Shown here: positions 51,547 to 62,579 of the stretch, one piece after another
How the letters are laid out: each line of letters begins with the position of its first letter
Position numbering within the stretch: position 1 is the stretch's first letter
Assembly: GCA_022606135.1 (NCBI GenBank)
Contig: JABYQN010000004.1
Location: 3,186,299-3,250,298 of the forward strand
Length of the DNA stretch: 64,000 nt
Reading direction: 5' to 3'
Origin: Fomes fomentarius
Lineage: Eukaryota; Basidiomycota; Agaricomycetes; Polyporales; Polyporaceae
Notes under the pieces: model-generated
Database searches by the model: none
Seen by the model: only the letters and a program-made list of their open reading frames with translations
Told to the model about the DNA's origin: nothing
Made by a program: the position numbers and the translations under genes

Positions 51547-52125
51547 GGCGACTCACCGCGATGTTTGTGAGTTGGCTTGACACGACGATCCGTCGAGGTC
51601 TCTTTTATTCTCTCTTCATCTTGCGCTCCGCGTCGAAGGCGCGATGGGCATATCTTGTCGTTCGGTGGTGTTCGACCCTGACATACGTCGACATCAGCAC
51701 TCGCATTCTTACCCGCACTATCCTTTCGCAGTAGACTTCTGGCAAGCGTTTCATTCCTTGTACATATTTTTTCTGCTCGTACGTACTACGCACTCGCATT
51801 ATCCACACATCCGTTAGGCACTTCCATACCTGTCTCCGTGCTCGTCACCGCAATGTAGTTTATACACATCTCTATACCACACATCCATAATACTTGACAA
51901 CCAACTCTGACAAACTACCCAATGTCGCACGGAGCCTCGAGGTATCGGAAGGTTGAAGTCAGTTTCTGGACTCTTCTCCGCCGTTGTTTGTGTGGGCGTC
52001 TAGGCCAAACAAACGCGTACAAAAATCGGAAGCCTGTCATCGGGCGCTTCTTGCACTCTGACACGCTCGCATTCGTTCTCGCACTCTTCCTTCCCTTCCT
52101 CTTCCTCCTACACTACCTTCTCCCA
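51547..52125. other. Intergenic, shared leader region
   Basis: No gene. It holds the 3' end of the MUB1-like transcript and the upstream region of HSP10. An open frame runs through it into the HSP10 first codon but has no family resemblance and crosses intron 1. Confidence 0.6.
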
Positions 52126-52640
52126 ATGGTACGCAGCACCCTCGCCCAAAACTTGGTTGTATATACTGACAATTATGTGCGGCACAGGCTGCCCAGGCGA
52201 CGTTCAAGTCAATCAAGTCCGTTCTCCCGCTCTTCGACCGTGTCCTTGTCCAGCGGTTCAAGCCTGACGTAGTACGTCTATTCCCCATGTCTTATTCACT
52301 CCCGGACGCAGTGCTTACCAGCCCATGTTCCTAGAAAACCGCGAGCGGTATCTTCCTCCCCTCGTCGGCGACGAGCCACCCCATCCCGGAGGCGACCGTC
52401 ATCGCGACCGGCCCTGGTGCTCCTGACCGGGACGGTAATGTCAAGCCCGTCAGCGTGAAGGCGGGTGACCGTGTGCTCGTACCCGGTTTCGGTGGCAGCC
52501 CAATCAAGGTCGGCGACGAGGTGAGTGTTTGCTGGAATGGTGCTGGCGTGGGTTGCTGACGCTACGTGTCGGGTGTTTTGCGTGTGTAGGAGTATTTCCT
52601 CTTCCACGACCGCGACATCCTCGCGAAGATCCAGGAGTGA
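52126..52640 (+). CDS. hsp10: Mitochondrial 10-kDa heat-shock protein (GroES-type co-chaperonin)
   Basis: Four exons: 52126-52128, 52188-52271, 52335-52520, 52590-52640, giving 107 residues, the normal length of the family. The first exon is only the ATG codon. The protein shows the full GroES pattern: SVLPLFDRVLVQRF, the mobile loop KTASGIFLPSSA, EATVIATGPG, VKAGDRVLVPGFGG (roof and core) and EYFLFHDRDILAKIQE at the end. It caps the mitochondrial Hsp60 chamber and acts in folding of imported proteins. Splice phases are all zero. It is a single-copy housekeeping gene, so this part of the window is core chromosome only 11 kb from the telomere. Confidence 0.97.
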
Positions 52641-53155
52641 GTCCGCCTCCGTTTCCCGACCGTCTTTCGTTGCGGCGCGTCGGGATGCTCTGTATGAATA
52701 TGGGTATGGGATATGCATAGAGAGGGCAGGTCGCGGTGCTGGGGCAGGTGAGGGTGTGACGCGTGGAGGTGGAGGTGGAGGTTGGGCGAGGACGGGGACC
52801 GCTGCAAAAGTTCGCTATCTGTTTGCATCGTATCATTACGCTAATCATCGCATTTTTGTGCTATCGTCCACTGCAATTCCGTAATCATCTCCCTGCTCAA
52901 CCTCTGGTTCATCGCGCGTCCATGTGCATGAAGACCACGGCGTCTCTCTCGTTACTTTGAAGCTGCGCGGTTGTATCCGGTCGCGACTGCCATTTGGTGA
53001 ATGAATATCAGTCTGAAGGTGAGGTCGATGTCACGATTGGTAGATTTGGACGTCGCCCTTCAGCGCTTCACTTGCCACTTCCGGTGCACCCGGCAGCCAC
53101 TGAAGTCAACTTTCTCCAGTACCTTTAAGATGCCTCGTACCCATCGCCTCTAAAC
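52641..53155. other. Intergenic, no gene seen
   Basis: Contains a GGAGGTGGAGGTGGAGGTTGG run near 52,766, read as 3' leader or spacer. No supported coding sequence. Confidence 0.5.
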
Positions 53156-53798
53156 TTGGATCTTCCGGACTCGATACCACCCACGTTCGATGGTTCTTTC
53201 CTCTTCCACCGAACACGACTGAAACAGGATGCAGAGGTATGTCGAGACATCGCCCTCCTCTCCGCTCTATTGAAGGAATATCTCCCTGGAAAAGTAACGG
53301 TCTTGGACGCCAAGCAGGCTGGTCGCTCTGGTTCGGACTCTGACCTATGGTCTCACGTATCGTCTACTCTCGTTTCCGGAAGTTCTTCAGACGTTCAGGG
53401 AGGGCAATGAAGTCGTCGCGGTCGTTGGCCGGGTCGAACCGGGATCCATCGCCGCAACAGTCGTCGCCGGTTACAGCGACAACAAACGCTGGAGGTGGAC
53501 GGGGTCGCATTCGCAGCAGTTCGATGACGTTACCGTGAGTTGCACCGGTTCCCTACGGCGCTGACGCGATATTCAGTTGGTCGACGGTCACCTTCGCGAC
53601 GTCATGTCCATCCTCTCGTGTCTGTTGGATCTTCCTGGTAGGAGCACGGACTACCCTCTACTGCCCGCTATCACCACCTATATTTTATCTTCGATTCGTC
53701 GTCATGCGGTGCTATCGCAAGCTCTATGCCCGGCTGCCTTGTGGACAGAACATCCTCTTCAGGCTCTGCGGGACTGTACGAGACGTCGTCGATGGTAG
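53156..53798 (+). CDS. Unrecognised protein, probably spliced, possibly broken
   Basis: Two stretches look coding. The first (53,156 on; LPDSIPPTFDGSFLFHRTRLK, DIALLSALLKEYLPGK) is followed in another frame by FREGNEVVAVVGRVEPGSIAATVVAGYSDNK and FDDVT. A GTGAGT donor at 53,536 and acceptor at 53,576 then join in frame to LVDGHLRDVMSILSCLLDLPG. An intron from GTAACG (53,298) to TTCAG (53,391) would join the first two pieces in phase, but this is only one option. I do not recognise the family. Frames continue to about 54,000 with further GT..AG possibilities, so the gene may be longer or may be decaying. Start and end are provisional. Confidence 0.35.
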
Positions 53799-54640
53799 TT
53801 GCTCGGGCGTCGTCTTCGTCTGCTAGTACCCAGGAGTCCGTTGCTCCAGAGCTTCCCCCAACGGCGGCTGACCAAGCATCGCCGAGAGGCATTGCCCAGG
53901 AGTTGCCACGGATCGTTGGTTAGGACTATCATCACTAGCGCGGCGCTCCACCCGGAGCACGGACTAGTGTCGTGGCTTACGGTCAGCCCTGGCCCTGTCA
54001 GTAGACGATGCCGACTTTGGCGCGTAAGACTTTTGGGGCGTATTTTTTGGCAGAGTCCGTGATCTTACCCTCTGTCACTCTTCCACGTCCCGTCCTCTGC
54101 TCACCGTTTCTCCCCTTTCCGACAGCGCGTGACAACACGCGGGTTCGTATAATCCACGCCTCTCGGACTCTCAGTACGCCGTGGAGGGTATTTTGCCGAG
54201 GTTCTGATGGGAGCCTGGGACAGCTTCCGGCTTTCTTCGCGAAGTTGCTCCTCAGAGCTGTGCCCTTGGTACAAGGGTGCATGTGTGCCTATCTGGGGTG
54301 TCGTGCGGGACGTGGAAGGCAGCGTAGTGCGAACTTCCGTTGCCGAACCGGCGCAGAAGCATGCATGGACCATCGAGTCCCAGTCATGGCAGCTGAGTGT
54401 TTGAACCTGAAGACACCATTCTTCAGGAGATTGGCAACAGACTCGGCGGTTATGAGGCTCTCCAGGATCGCCAGGATTCAAGTTCCCAACCCTAGGCTGG
54501 GGTTCCAGAAGCGCCCAATGCCTATATATGGCCATGAACCCTTGCCGTCGCATTGCCACACACACACAGCACGACATGCAACCCCTCCTCATGCCCCGGT
54601 CCGGGATATTCAAGGGAGAGATTGAGTGGCGGTTTATAGT
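53799..54640. other. Possible continuation of the unrecognised gene, otherwise empty
   Basis: Short frames such as VRTIITSAALHPEHGLVSWLTV occur, but no model can be defended. A change in character is visible near 54,640, where the sequence becomes more AT-rich and repetitive. Confidence 0.35.
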
Positions 54641-55645
54641 TTCCTAGAGATTTCACTGGGATGCCAAGGCCCATTATATGCAAAAGATATATACGTGTGC
54701 ATCCCTGGCTTGAGAATTGCATCTGGGATTGTTTTGAGCCTTTGACCAGGAGTTAACCCAGGAATGCCTTTGATATCTATCATTTTATCCATGGGAGTCT
54801 GAGATTTCCGAGTGATATCCTTGTCATGCCCATGTGGTTGAATGCGATGGGCCAGGAAATGAATCATAACAAGAGGAATTCCAGTAAATTACCAGCCAAA
54901 GGCCAGGGAAAGATTCCTTGATTGGGCAGATACAAACGGCAATTGTTTCCATTCACACAACAGGGCACGACTTCGAAATGGTATGGAAACTATACACCAC
55001 TAGTCGACTGGCAGTGGGCAGTGATAGACTTGACAGTGGGGCTGGGATGGCTAGCAGAAAGCAGGGTGCAGCGGGGCGTGCGCACCCTACGCATGGTGGC
55101 AGTGGCAGGGCAATGGTGGAGTGGTTGAAGATGGTGCCCGCAGCACAGCAGCCAATAAGACAAGCGAGCCACCGCCCACATATACCTGTGTGAGGGCAGT
55201 GGTTGAAGATGGTTGAAATGTGAAGTCAGCAGCAGGCGTGCGTACCCTACGCACGGTCATGATGGTGGAGTGGCATTGCTCCCAGACAGGTGCGTACCCT
55301 ACGCACATTGACAGAGGGGTTGCGCGTGCACAGGCAGTGGGTGGACGGATGAGGGGACAGGTGGCAGTGGTGAGTAAGCCAGCGAGGCATGCGCAGGGTG
55401 CGCACAGGCAGTGGGTGAGGTCAGTGTGGATGCTGCTACGGAGTGGGTGGCCAGCGATGGGGTGATGGGTGGGTGTTTTGAAGGCTATGATGAAGCTGTG
55501 AGCTAAGACAGCTTGCAAGCAAGCATGTTAGAGGGTGTGCGTCAATGTTGGAAGAGAGCAGCCGGTTGGTGTCATCCCGGACAGTGGCAGGTGCGCAATG
55601 TGAGAGAGAGAGAGCGCAATCAGATTTGCACTAACACTATGAAGC
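54641..55645. other. Proximal subtelomeric non-coding DNA with repeated segments
   Basis: No gene. AT-richer at first (to about 54,960), then G-rich with repeated phrases such as CAGTGG, GGTTGAAGATGG and ATGGTGGAGTGG. Two perfect palindromes, GTGCGTA and TACGCAC around CCC, lie at 55,238-55,254 and 55,290-55,306, and an imperfect third at about 55,078-55,094. They are part of a duplicated segment (about 55,078-55,140 and 55,238-55,275). Confidence 0.55.
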
Positions 55646-55668
55646 CGGCATTATGCCCCATAATGCCG
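55646..55668. promoter_or_regulatory. Perfect palindrome upstream of the helicase minisatellite
   Basis: Ten-base arms CGGCATTATG and CATAATGCCG flank the spacer CCC. The same CCC-spacer layout occurs in the two upstream palindromes. It abuts the minisatellite and lies about 375 bases before the helicase start. It could bind a dimeric factor or form a hairpin; neither is shown. Confidence 0.5.
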
Positions 55669-55669
55669 T

Positions 55670-55900
55670 TAGCGCCTGGTCAGTTTGGCGCCTGGTCAGT
55701 TTGGCGCCCACCCCACTTAGGTGCCGCACCTGGTCACTTAGACGCTGCCTGGTCACTTTAGCGCTGCCCTGGTCAGTTTGGCGCTGCCTGGTCACTTAGG
55801 CGCCTCCTGGTTCTCTTAGCGCCTCCTGGTCACTTTGGCGCCGCCTGGTCAGTTTGGCGCCGCCCTGGTCACTTTGGCGCTGCCTGGTCCTCTTAGCGCC
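55670..55900. repeat. Minisatellite of about 20-base units, core CCTGGTCA..GGCGCC
   Basis: Eleven recognisable copies of CCTGGTC(A/C), the next bases alternating CACTTT, CAGTTT, CACTTA or CTCTTA and then a self-complementary GGCGCC or its variants AGCGCT, AGCGCC, GGCGCT. Spacing is mostly 18-21 bases (CCTGGT starts near 55,676, 55,691, 55,730, 55,748, 55,768, 55,787, 55,805, 55,824, 55,844, 55,864, 55,883). It ends 28 bases before the TATA-like box of the helicase gene, so it occupies the upstream activating position. Confidence 0.8.
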
Positions 55901-55927
55901 ATCTGATGTAGATGCCATGTAAACAAT

Positions 55928-55935
55928 TATAAATA
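55928..55935 (+). promoter_or_regulatory. TATA box of the telomere-linked helicase gene
   Basis: TATAAATA, 108 bases before the ATG at 56,043 and just downstream of the minisatellite. A pyrimidine-rich leader (about 56,015-56,040) precedes the start codon. Confidence 0.6.
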
Positions 55936-56042
55936 GTCCATCAGTATATATAGCTTCTGAACTCGGAAAATCACTTCTTGATCTTCGACCACTATCATCG
56001 TATCACTGATTTCTCAACTGCTCCTCTCTCTCCTTTTTCATC

Positions 56043-59000
56043 ATGGCTCTCTGCTCCTACTGCAAGGCTACCTATGACAAATCACCATCTCATCATCAGA
56101 GAGAGTGCCCTATGTTCACCTTCCCCATTCATCAATATCCACTAACGAAACAAGGTCCCACTACTGACGTGGAAAGGGATAAGGAAAATAGAATCATTTG
56201 TAGATGTGTAGATTCAGAGGGGACTGTGTGTGCTGGTACATTCAAAAACCAGAGAGTTCTTTGGGATCATCTTAAGAATTTTCCGACCCATACCTGGCTG
56301 GTGTGTCAGAATATTTTGATTGAATATCTGTTATCTAATCGGACCATTAGATCCCTCCATCAGCTACTGGGCCTAACCCTTCAGAAGAGGAAGGGAATAT
56401 TCCCGCTCAAGTAAGTGTCATATACATTTAATTCATTTATTTCTCCGCTGATATTCTGTGGCCTTTAGGAAGTACCCGGCTCTCCTATGCAGCAAGACCT
56501 CCACGTCTCCCGCTCCATGTTAAATGAGGCTGTCTCTCCCAGCCTTTCTGCTCAACTGGGCTCATCTCCCCGGTCTCAGTCGTCCCATATGTCTGTAGAT
56601 CCTGCTCCTTTCCAACTAAATGAGCAGGTAGCACCGGTCCCAGAGGTATGTGATATTCTACTATATATTACATAGACTCTGTTCTAATGATTATTCTAGC
56701 TGTATGACTTGGACGGAGAACCTCTTGCAGCGTGGGGTTTTCTGATCAATCGTCGTCTCAAGGCCTTGATTTGCCTTGCTTGTCAAGCTGTCATTCTGCC
56801 CTCCCACATCCAAGGTCATCTCAGCCAGCAACACAAAGGGTTCAAAGCTCGTATCGACATGCAAGTGATCGACCAGGCTGTGGCTACAGAGGGCATTTGT
56901 GAAGACTGGCCAGCCATCCCTGCTGCTACGCCTCTTCAATTCCAAGGTCTCTCCCTTCTTACTGGCTACGAGTGTCCGGTGTGCACTGTGATACACCCTG
57001 GCTTCAAGTCTCTCCAAAACCATGCTCGACAGTCTCATTCAGTCACCTTGCCATCCAACGGGCGCTACCAGATTTGTGATTGCCAGCAGCTCAGCAAGCA
57101 CCCTGCAGCACGCTCATGGTTTCCCGTCCACCGTTATGCCCCTCCGCCAGTCACTTCCTTCTCCCCCTATCTCTCAACACTGAGGGAACAGCTCGACATC
57201 CCTGCTGTTATTCCTTTCAGTGAGGTCGATCACCGGCAAGTCAATCCTTGGCAGGCCACCACTCGCTGGGGAGAATGGGTGGCGACTCAAGATCCTGCTC
57301 TCCTTATCCAGCTGGTCAAATATCCTAAGCCCAACAGCGACTTGGCTAATCTCGGTCCCATTGTCCAACGCTTCCTCAACCGAGTCTACAACTTCATCCC
57401 TGTCGCTGGCGAACTCTGCTGCCAGATTCTCAACACGGAGACGCCCACAAGGTACATATGTATAGACCATGTGCTTTATCGTGTGCTTACCATGTCACTA
57501 GCGATTACAACCACACACCGTTCAACCAGCATCAAGTGCACGACTCATTCAAGGCTTACAGCCGTGTCGCTGTTCAACTTATCGCTTTCGTCATTCGTGC
57601 CTCCTCCCATCCAACCTACCGGTGTGGGTGGCATGAGGGCATCAGTGACCTGATGCAGGCTTTTGCAAATGACATTCGGGACGAGGACGTCAATGCTGCA
57701 GAGCCTGTTGACTTTGATGAGTATGTCAAGAACATTCTCCTTTCCTTGTGGACGGAGACATGGCCACTATCCCACGACAACCCTTTCCCCGACCCCACCA
57801 TCCGTTTCATCATCCACACCCAAATCAACCAAGACGGCACGATCAAGGAACCCCGTGAAGTCACCGGTGTTCTAGCCAAGCTGACGTATCTGATGGTGTG
57901 TTGTGATTGATTCTATTGATACTGTTGACTTACTTGGCTTCTAGCGCCTTACGTTCCTTGGAGTAGCGATGCTAGATTTGGCACACGATGGGACACCTAC
58001 TGCTAACACCGTTCTCAACCTTCGCCAACACTTCACTGTGGGCACTGACTCCACCTTCCATTCCATCCGTTCCCTTCAGCATCGGGCTTCTAGCCTCGTC
58101 ATGTCCACCCAAAGCGAACCGAACATGAAGTGGAAGCAAAACTCCAAGAAAACCACTCTTATTTTCAAGGGTGGTGAGGTTAGCTTGGAAAAGCTACAGC
58201 AATCTCAAGGCGCTCTGGAGGATAAGACAGTCGCTACTCTCACCCACCTTCTGTTCAATCACCCCTTCCATATCGATCTTATGGCGCTAAAGGACGACAT
58301 GGGCAACACTACTCCTGGCTACTCCCTCTTTACCGACCGCGCTAATGCTCATATTCTTGGACATGTAGACACTCTGGCTCAGCACATTCTTGACACTCCT
58401 TCTCTCCGTGACCGTTTTGTTATTTTAACAAATGGTCGGCTCATCTGGAACCCTATCGCCTTAGCCGACTGGCTTCGCAACTATGCATACTTGGATCTTC
58501 TCTGCCTTGTTCAGGTGGAGATGAACTGTGGTGCACCCGGTCGGACTACGGAGCTAACTGGGATGCCTCGTGTCAACACTGGTGGTGGAATGGTGCGCGC
58601 TCTGCGCATTATTGATGATCATGTTGCTTTGATGCGCACGTACCACAAGATGCGTGCCGCTCATGGCCATGACCGTCTTATCCCCCATTCTCTCAATGCT
58701 TCTCTTGGTGCTGTCATGATCTACAAGGAGGCGATCTGTCGTCCCTTTGCTCAGCTTTGTGCCAGCATTCTTTACCCTGGAAACCAAGCGGTGAAGAACC
58801 TGTTCCAGACCTTTTTGTTTGTCAACTACGACAGACCATTCACCGGTGACGATCTGTCGTATGAAATGAAGAGTTGGACAGGCAAGCACATTGGTGTTCC
58901 GCTAGGTGTTCGTGACTGGCGTCAAGTGTCTACTCCATTGCGCCGGGAGCATGCAGGCCTCGAGGAGATGTGGCTAGAAGAGGAGCTCGATACGGTTGAT

Positions 59001-61855
59001 TCTGCGCAGGCTGGACACTCTCACAGAGTGGATACTCTGCGGTATGGTGTTACGGACCGGGCGTCTACTGGTCTGGCAGAGGACTATATCGGTCCTTTCT
59101 TCACTACCTCTGTTAAATGGCACCATGTGCTACGTCTAGTGCCTGGTAAGCTTGACTTCTGTCACTGCTATCACTTATACTTATGCTGATATAAAATAGG
59201 CGGACAGCGTCTTCAGTTGGCTGACACTACAAGGGATAAGTACACAGCACCGCCTCCCCGTTCCCTCCTCTCTCAAGTAAAACAAGAAGAGGTGGACCTC
59301 GTAGCCTCTGCTGTGTGGGAGAAGATCGAGCCTCGACTGACTGCAATGGAGAAGAAGCTTGAAGAAGTCGCCACAACTCGAGGATTGCAAGACATGTTTG
59401 CACAGCTGCAGCAGATGTGGGCTACGGGACAGCCTAAGACTTCTCCTCCACGCTCCGCTAACAATGGTATGTATTTATCAGACTGCATACGTGTTTTACT
59501 CTAATAATATGCACAGACCACAACATCGATGACCTATATGCGGATCCTAACGTTCATACTCCACCTCCTATCCCACAGCCCGCCTCATCCTCTTCTACTT
59601 CTGCTATACACCATCAACTACAACCACAATCACCACCTCGCCCTGCTTTGCGTGTCACCCTGCCACCTATAATTGTGTCGAATCCCTCTCCTCCTGTGCC
59701 TTCTCCTATTGTGCCGCCACCAGCAAGAGGTGAGTGTCTATTATATCATTGAGAGCTCTGCTGACTATATCTGTATAATAGTGCCTTCAGAGGATGAAGC
59801 ATTGCAAGGACTCCGCACAGTTCTGGCTAATCCTCATGCACAATGGCGGAACGAAGGACAGAAGCTAGCTGTAATGGCCGGGCTCCAGTGGCAAAGCGAC
59901 GTTGTTGTTATTCTGCCCACTGGGTCTGGGAAGAGTGCAATTGTCGCAACCATTGCGCAAGTGGAAGTTAACAGAATCACAGCTGTGCTTTGTCCCCTTC
60001 GTTCACTGCTTCAAGACTGGCACCGGCGACTCGAGGCGCTCCGCATTCCCCATACTCTCTTTGACTCTGCGCACCCTGAGATTAATGACCAACACTCGCT
60101 GGTTCTTGTCTCCCTTGACTTGTCTACCACTGATATGTGGAGGCAAGCAGTTGCAAAACTGCGAGCCGACATCCCTCTCTGCCGAATTGTCATCGACGAG
60201 GCGCACTTGGTGTTGACTGAAGGGGAGTACAGGCAGGTTATGAGTCGGGTCAAGGAGTTGCGTCTTCTCAATGTCCAAATCATGCTCTTGTCTGCCACGA
60301 TTGCTCCTATCTCCATTCCCTCCCTTTCCACGACCTTCAACTTGTCATCCAAGGTGGAGATTATCCGTGCTACCTCCAACCGGCCCGAGCTCCACTTTAT
60401 GCCACTGGTAAAGAAGCCATGTGTCGATGCAAAGGTGTGTATTGCATGTTTGGATTGTGCATATAACTCTAACAAATATATGAACAGACCGCTAAAACAA
60501 TTGCAGCTGAAGTGCTACTGCCTTTGCAGTTGAAGCGCTGTGATTCCAAGAGTCGTGCATTGGTCTTTGTGCAGCGCATCGCAGATGGCAAAACTCTGGC
60601 AAAGGCGCTAAACTGTGGCTTCTATCGTGGCTCAAGTGACCGTGATTTCACCCCCAAGCAAAGGGATGCTACTGCCCTGCGCTGGTGGAATGGAGTCGAG
60701 ATTGAAGATAAAGTCATGGTGGCTACAGATGCTTTTGGCCCTGGGAACGACTATCCCCATGTGCGCTGGGTGTACTTTGTGGGAGTACCCCGTGGAGTGG
60801 TGGACTTTCTGCAAATGGCAGGGCGTGGAGGTCGCGATGGTGACAAGGCAACAATCCAGATCTACATCCTCACTCAAGCTGGATTGCCATCAATCACGGG
60901 AACTGGTGAGACCGCTCGACACCTTGGCACTTCGTCCTTTCAGCCAGTGTTGAAAGACTCTGAGCGGATGTGCTGGCGACGTCTATTCACCAAGTTCCTA
61001 GATGGAGTGGAGCTTAGCTGTTTGGACAGCGAGGTGGATTGGAGGTGCCCGTGTTGCGCTAAACTGTCCAATGGTTCGATTCCTTCACAATGGTTCCAAC
61101 TCACGAACGGTAGACCTACCTCTGTGGTCCCTACTCTACCTCCTGCACGTCTCCTCCCCTCTACTACTGCACTGTCTCCTCAAGTCGGTGCAGTGCGAGC
61201 ACGTGCCCCTTCCACCTCCTTTGCCTTGGATTTTGATACCGTTCGGGCGTCTACTTCAGCTGGTGCATCGCTGCGTGGTTCTGCATTCTTGGAACCTGTA
61301 CAGGCAGCCAAGCGGGCAAAGTTGGATAGAGAATCTGCTCTAGATCCTTTGGTCAAGCGGTATCAGGCAGCCGCAGACAAGTTCTCTGGTCATTGTGCTA
61401 TATGCATGATGGCTGGTGGAACTTGGCAAGCTACAGGCAGCCACAACCTACTGCAATGTCCTAGCATGCAGGCACTGCTGACGGAGACCAAGTTCAACCC
61501 TCTGCGGACTGCTGGCCAATACTTGGATTGGAGAAGGGCGTTGCGGTATCCAGGGTCAGTTGGTGCTTGCTTCAAGTGTCATATGCCATTCCTACAAGAT
61601 CGGTTGCATCCTGCGAAGGTTGGAAAGGAGTCAAACTGTCCAGCTGGATGGTTGGATATGGTTGGACCTATGGTGTATTGGGGATACTTTGATGATGGGG
61701 TGCGAGAAGCAGGAGAGCAGCATTTTAGAGTGAGGTGGGGGAATGATGTGGCATTTGGGGCATGGTTGATGCGAAAGGAGAAGAATGAGCAGTATGCTAA
61801 TATGGCACGGTTCTGGTTATGGCTAGTAGAGTTTTGGGTTAGTACGCATACTTAG
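56043..61855 (+). CDS. Telomere-linked OrsD-RecQ helicase
   Basis: Ten exons (56043-56300, 56351-56410, 56469-56645, 56700-57451, 57502-57895, 57945-59145, 59200-59466, 59517-59729, 59782-60434, 60488-61855) give an unbroken 1,780-residue frame. All nine introns are about 50-58 bases. Residues about 170-300 look like an OrsD (formerly DUF3505) domain with two fingers: C190, C193, H205, H210 and C257, C260, H273, H278. A long helical middle (about 415-950) is unassigned. A Pro/Ser linker leads to a RecQ-type helicase: LPTGSGKS (1152-1159), DEAH (1246-1249), SAT (1278-1280), a motif V ATDAFGPGNDYP, and QMAGRGGRDG (1434-1443). A cysteine-rich end follows (CWRR..., CPCC, CAIC, CFKC). RecQ genes next to telomeres are known in several fungi. 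It is read toward the telomere, which begins 2 kb downstream. Its role at the telomere is inferred. Confidence 0.9.
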
Positions 61856-61909
61856 GAACAGTATAAAACATGTGGCTGTGGTACCATAGGCACTCCAGTG
61901 ATGGACATG

Positions 61910-62450
61910 GTAGCCACAGTTTGTGTGATCGTAACGGTGGTAATTACATGCTATACTGATTGTTTGTTAAGGAGTTATAAGCAATACAAGGTGGTGCTCA
62001 AGCGCGGGAAAAGATGCTAAAAGGGGCAGCTGGCCGGAGTTGGCGCCAAAATCACGAAAAAAGCGCCCAAAAGGTCGGGTCACGCGAATTTTGACATTTG
62101 TGCATTTTGTAGCCACAGTCAATGCGATCCTAATGGTGCTAGTAAGAAGGCATACTGATGATTAGTTATGGAGTTACAGCCAATACAAACATGCCCAAAT
62201 GCGGAAGGAAGCGCGCTAAAAAGGGCAATTGGCCGGATCTGGCGCCAAAATCACGAAAAAAGCGCCCAAAAGGTCGGGTCACGCGAATTTTGACATTTGT
62301 GGTTTTTGTAGCCACAGTCAATGCGGTTCTAATGGTGCTAGTAAGAAGGCATACTGATGATCAGTTAAGGAGTTATAAGCGATACAAGATGGCGCTTAAG
62401 CGCGGGAAAAGGCGCCAAACAAGGCAGGTTGCCGCCACATGGGTGGCTGT
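61910..62450. repeat. Three tandem 199-bp subtelomeric repeats
   Basis: Copies begin with GTAGCCACAG at 61,910, 62,109 and 62,308; the third is partial. Shared phrases include GGAGTTA(T/C)A(A/G), GCGCGGGAAAA, TTGGCGCCAAAATCACGAAAA and CGGGTCACGCGAATTTTGACATT. They start 55 bases after the helicase stop and separate it from the terminal repeats. Confidence 0.8.
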
Positions 62451-62579
62451 GCTTTGGGCGTCTATTTTCAAACTCCGACTGAACTCGTATATATAGGGCT
62501 ACTGGGCCCCGGGATTTCCCACCCTCTCTTGACCTCGAACCACCACCTTCCTTTTTGGGTGCTCCCACACATTTTAGCC
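62451..62579. other. Junction between the two repeat families
   Basis: Contains TATATA (62,490) and an unrepeated stretch ending TTTTTGGGTGCTCCCACACATT. It may contain a promoter for the terminal repeat transcript, since TATATA lies about 90 bases before the first 79-bp unit. This is speculative. Confidence 0.35.
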
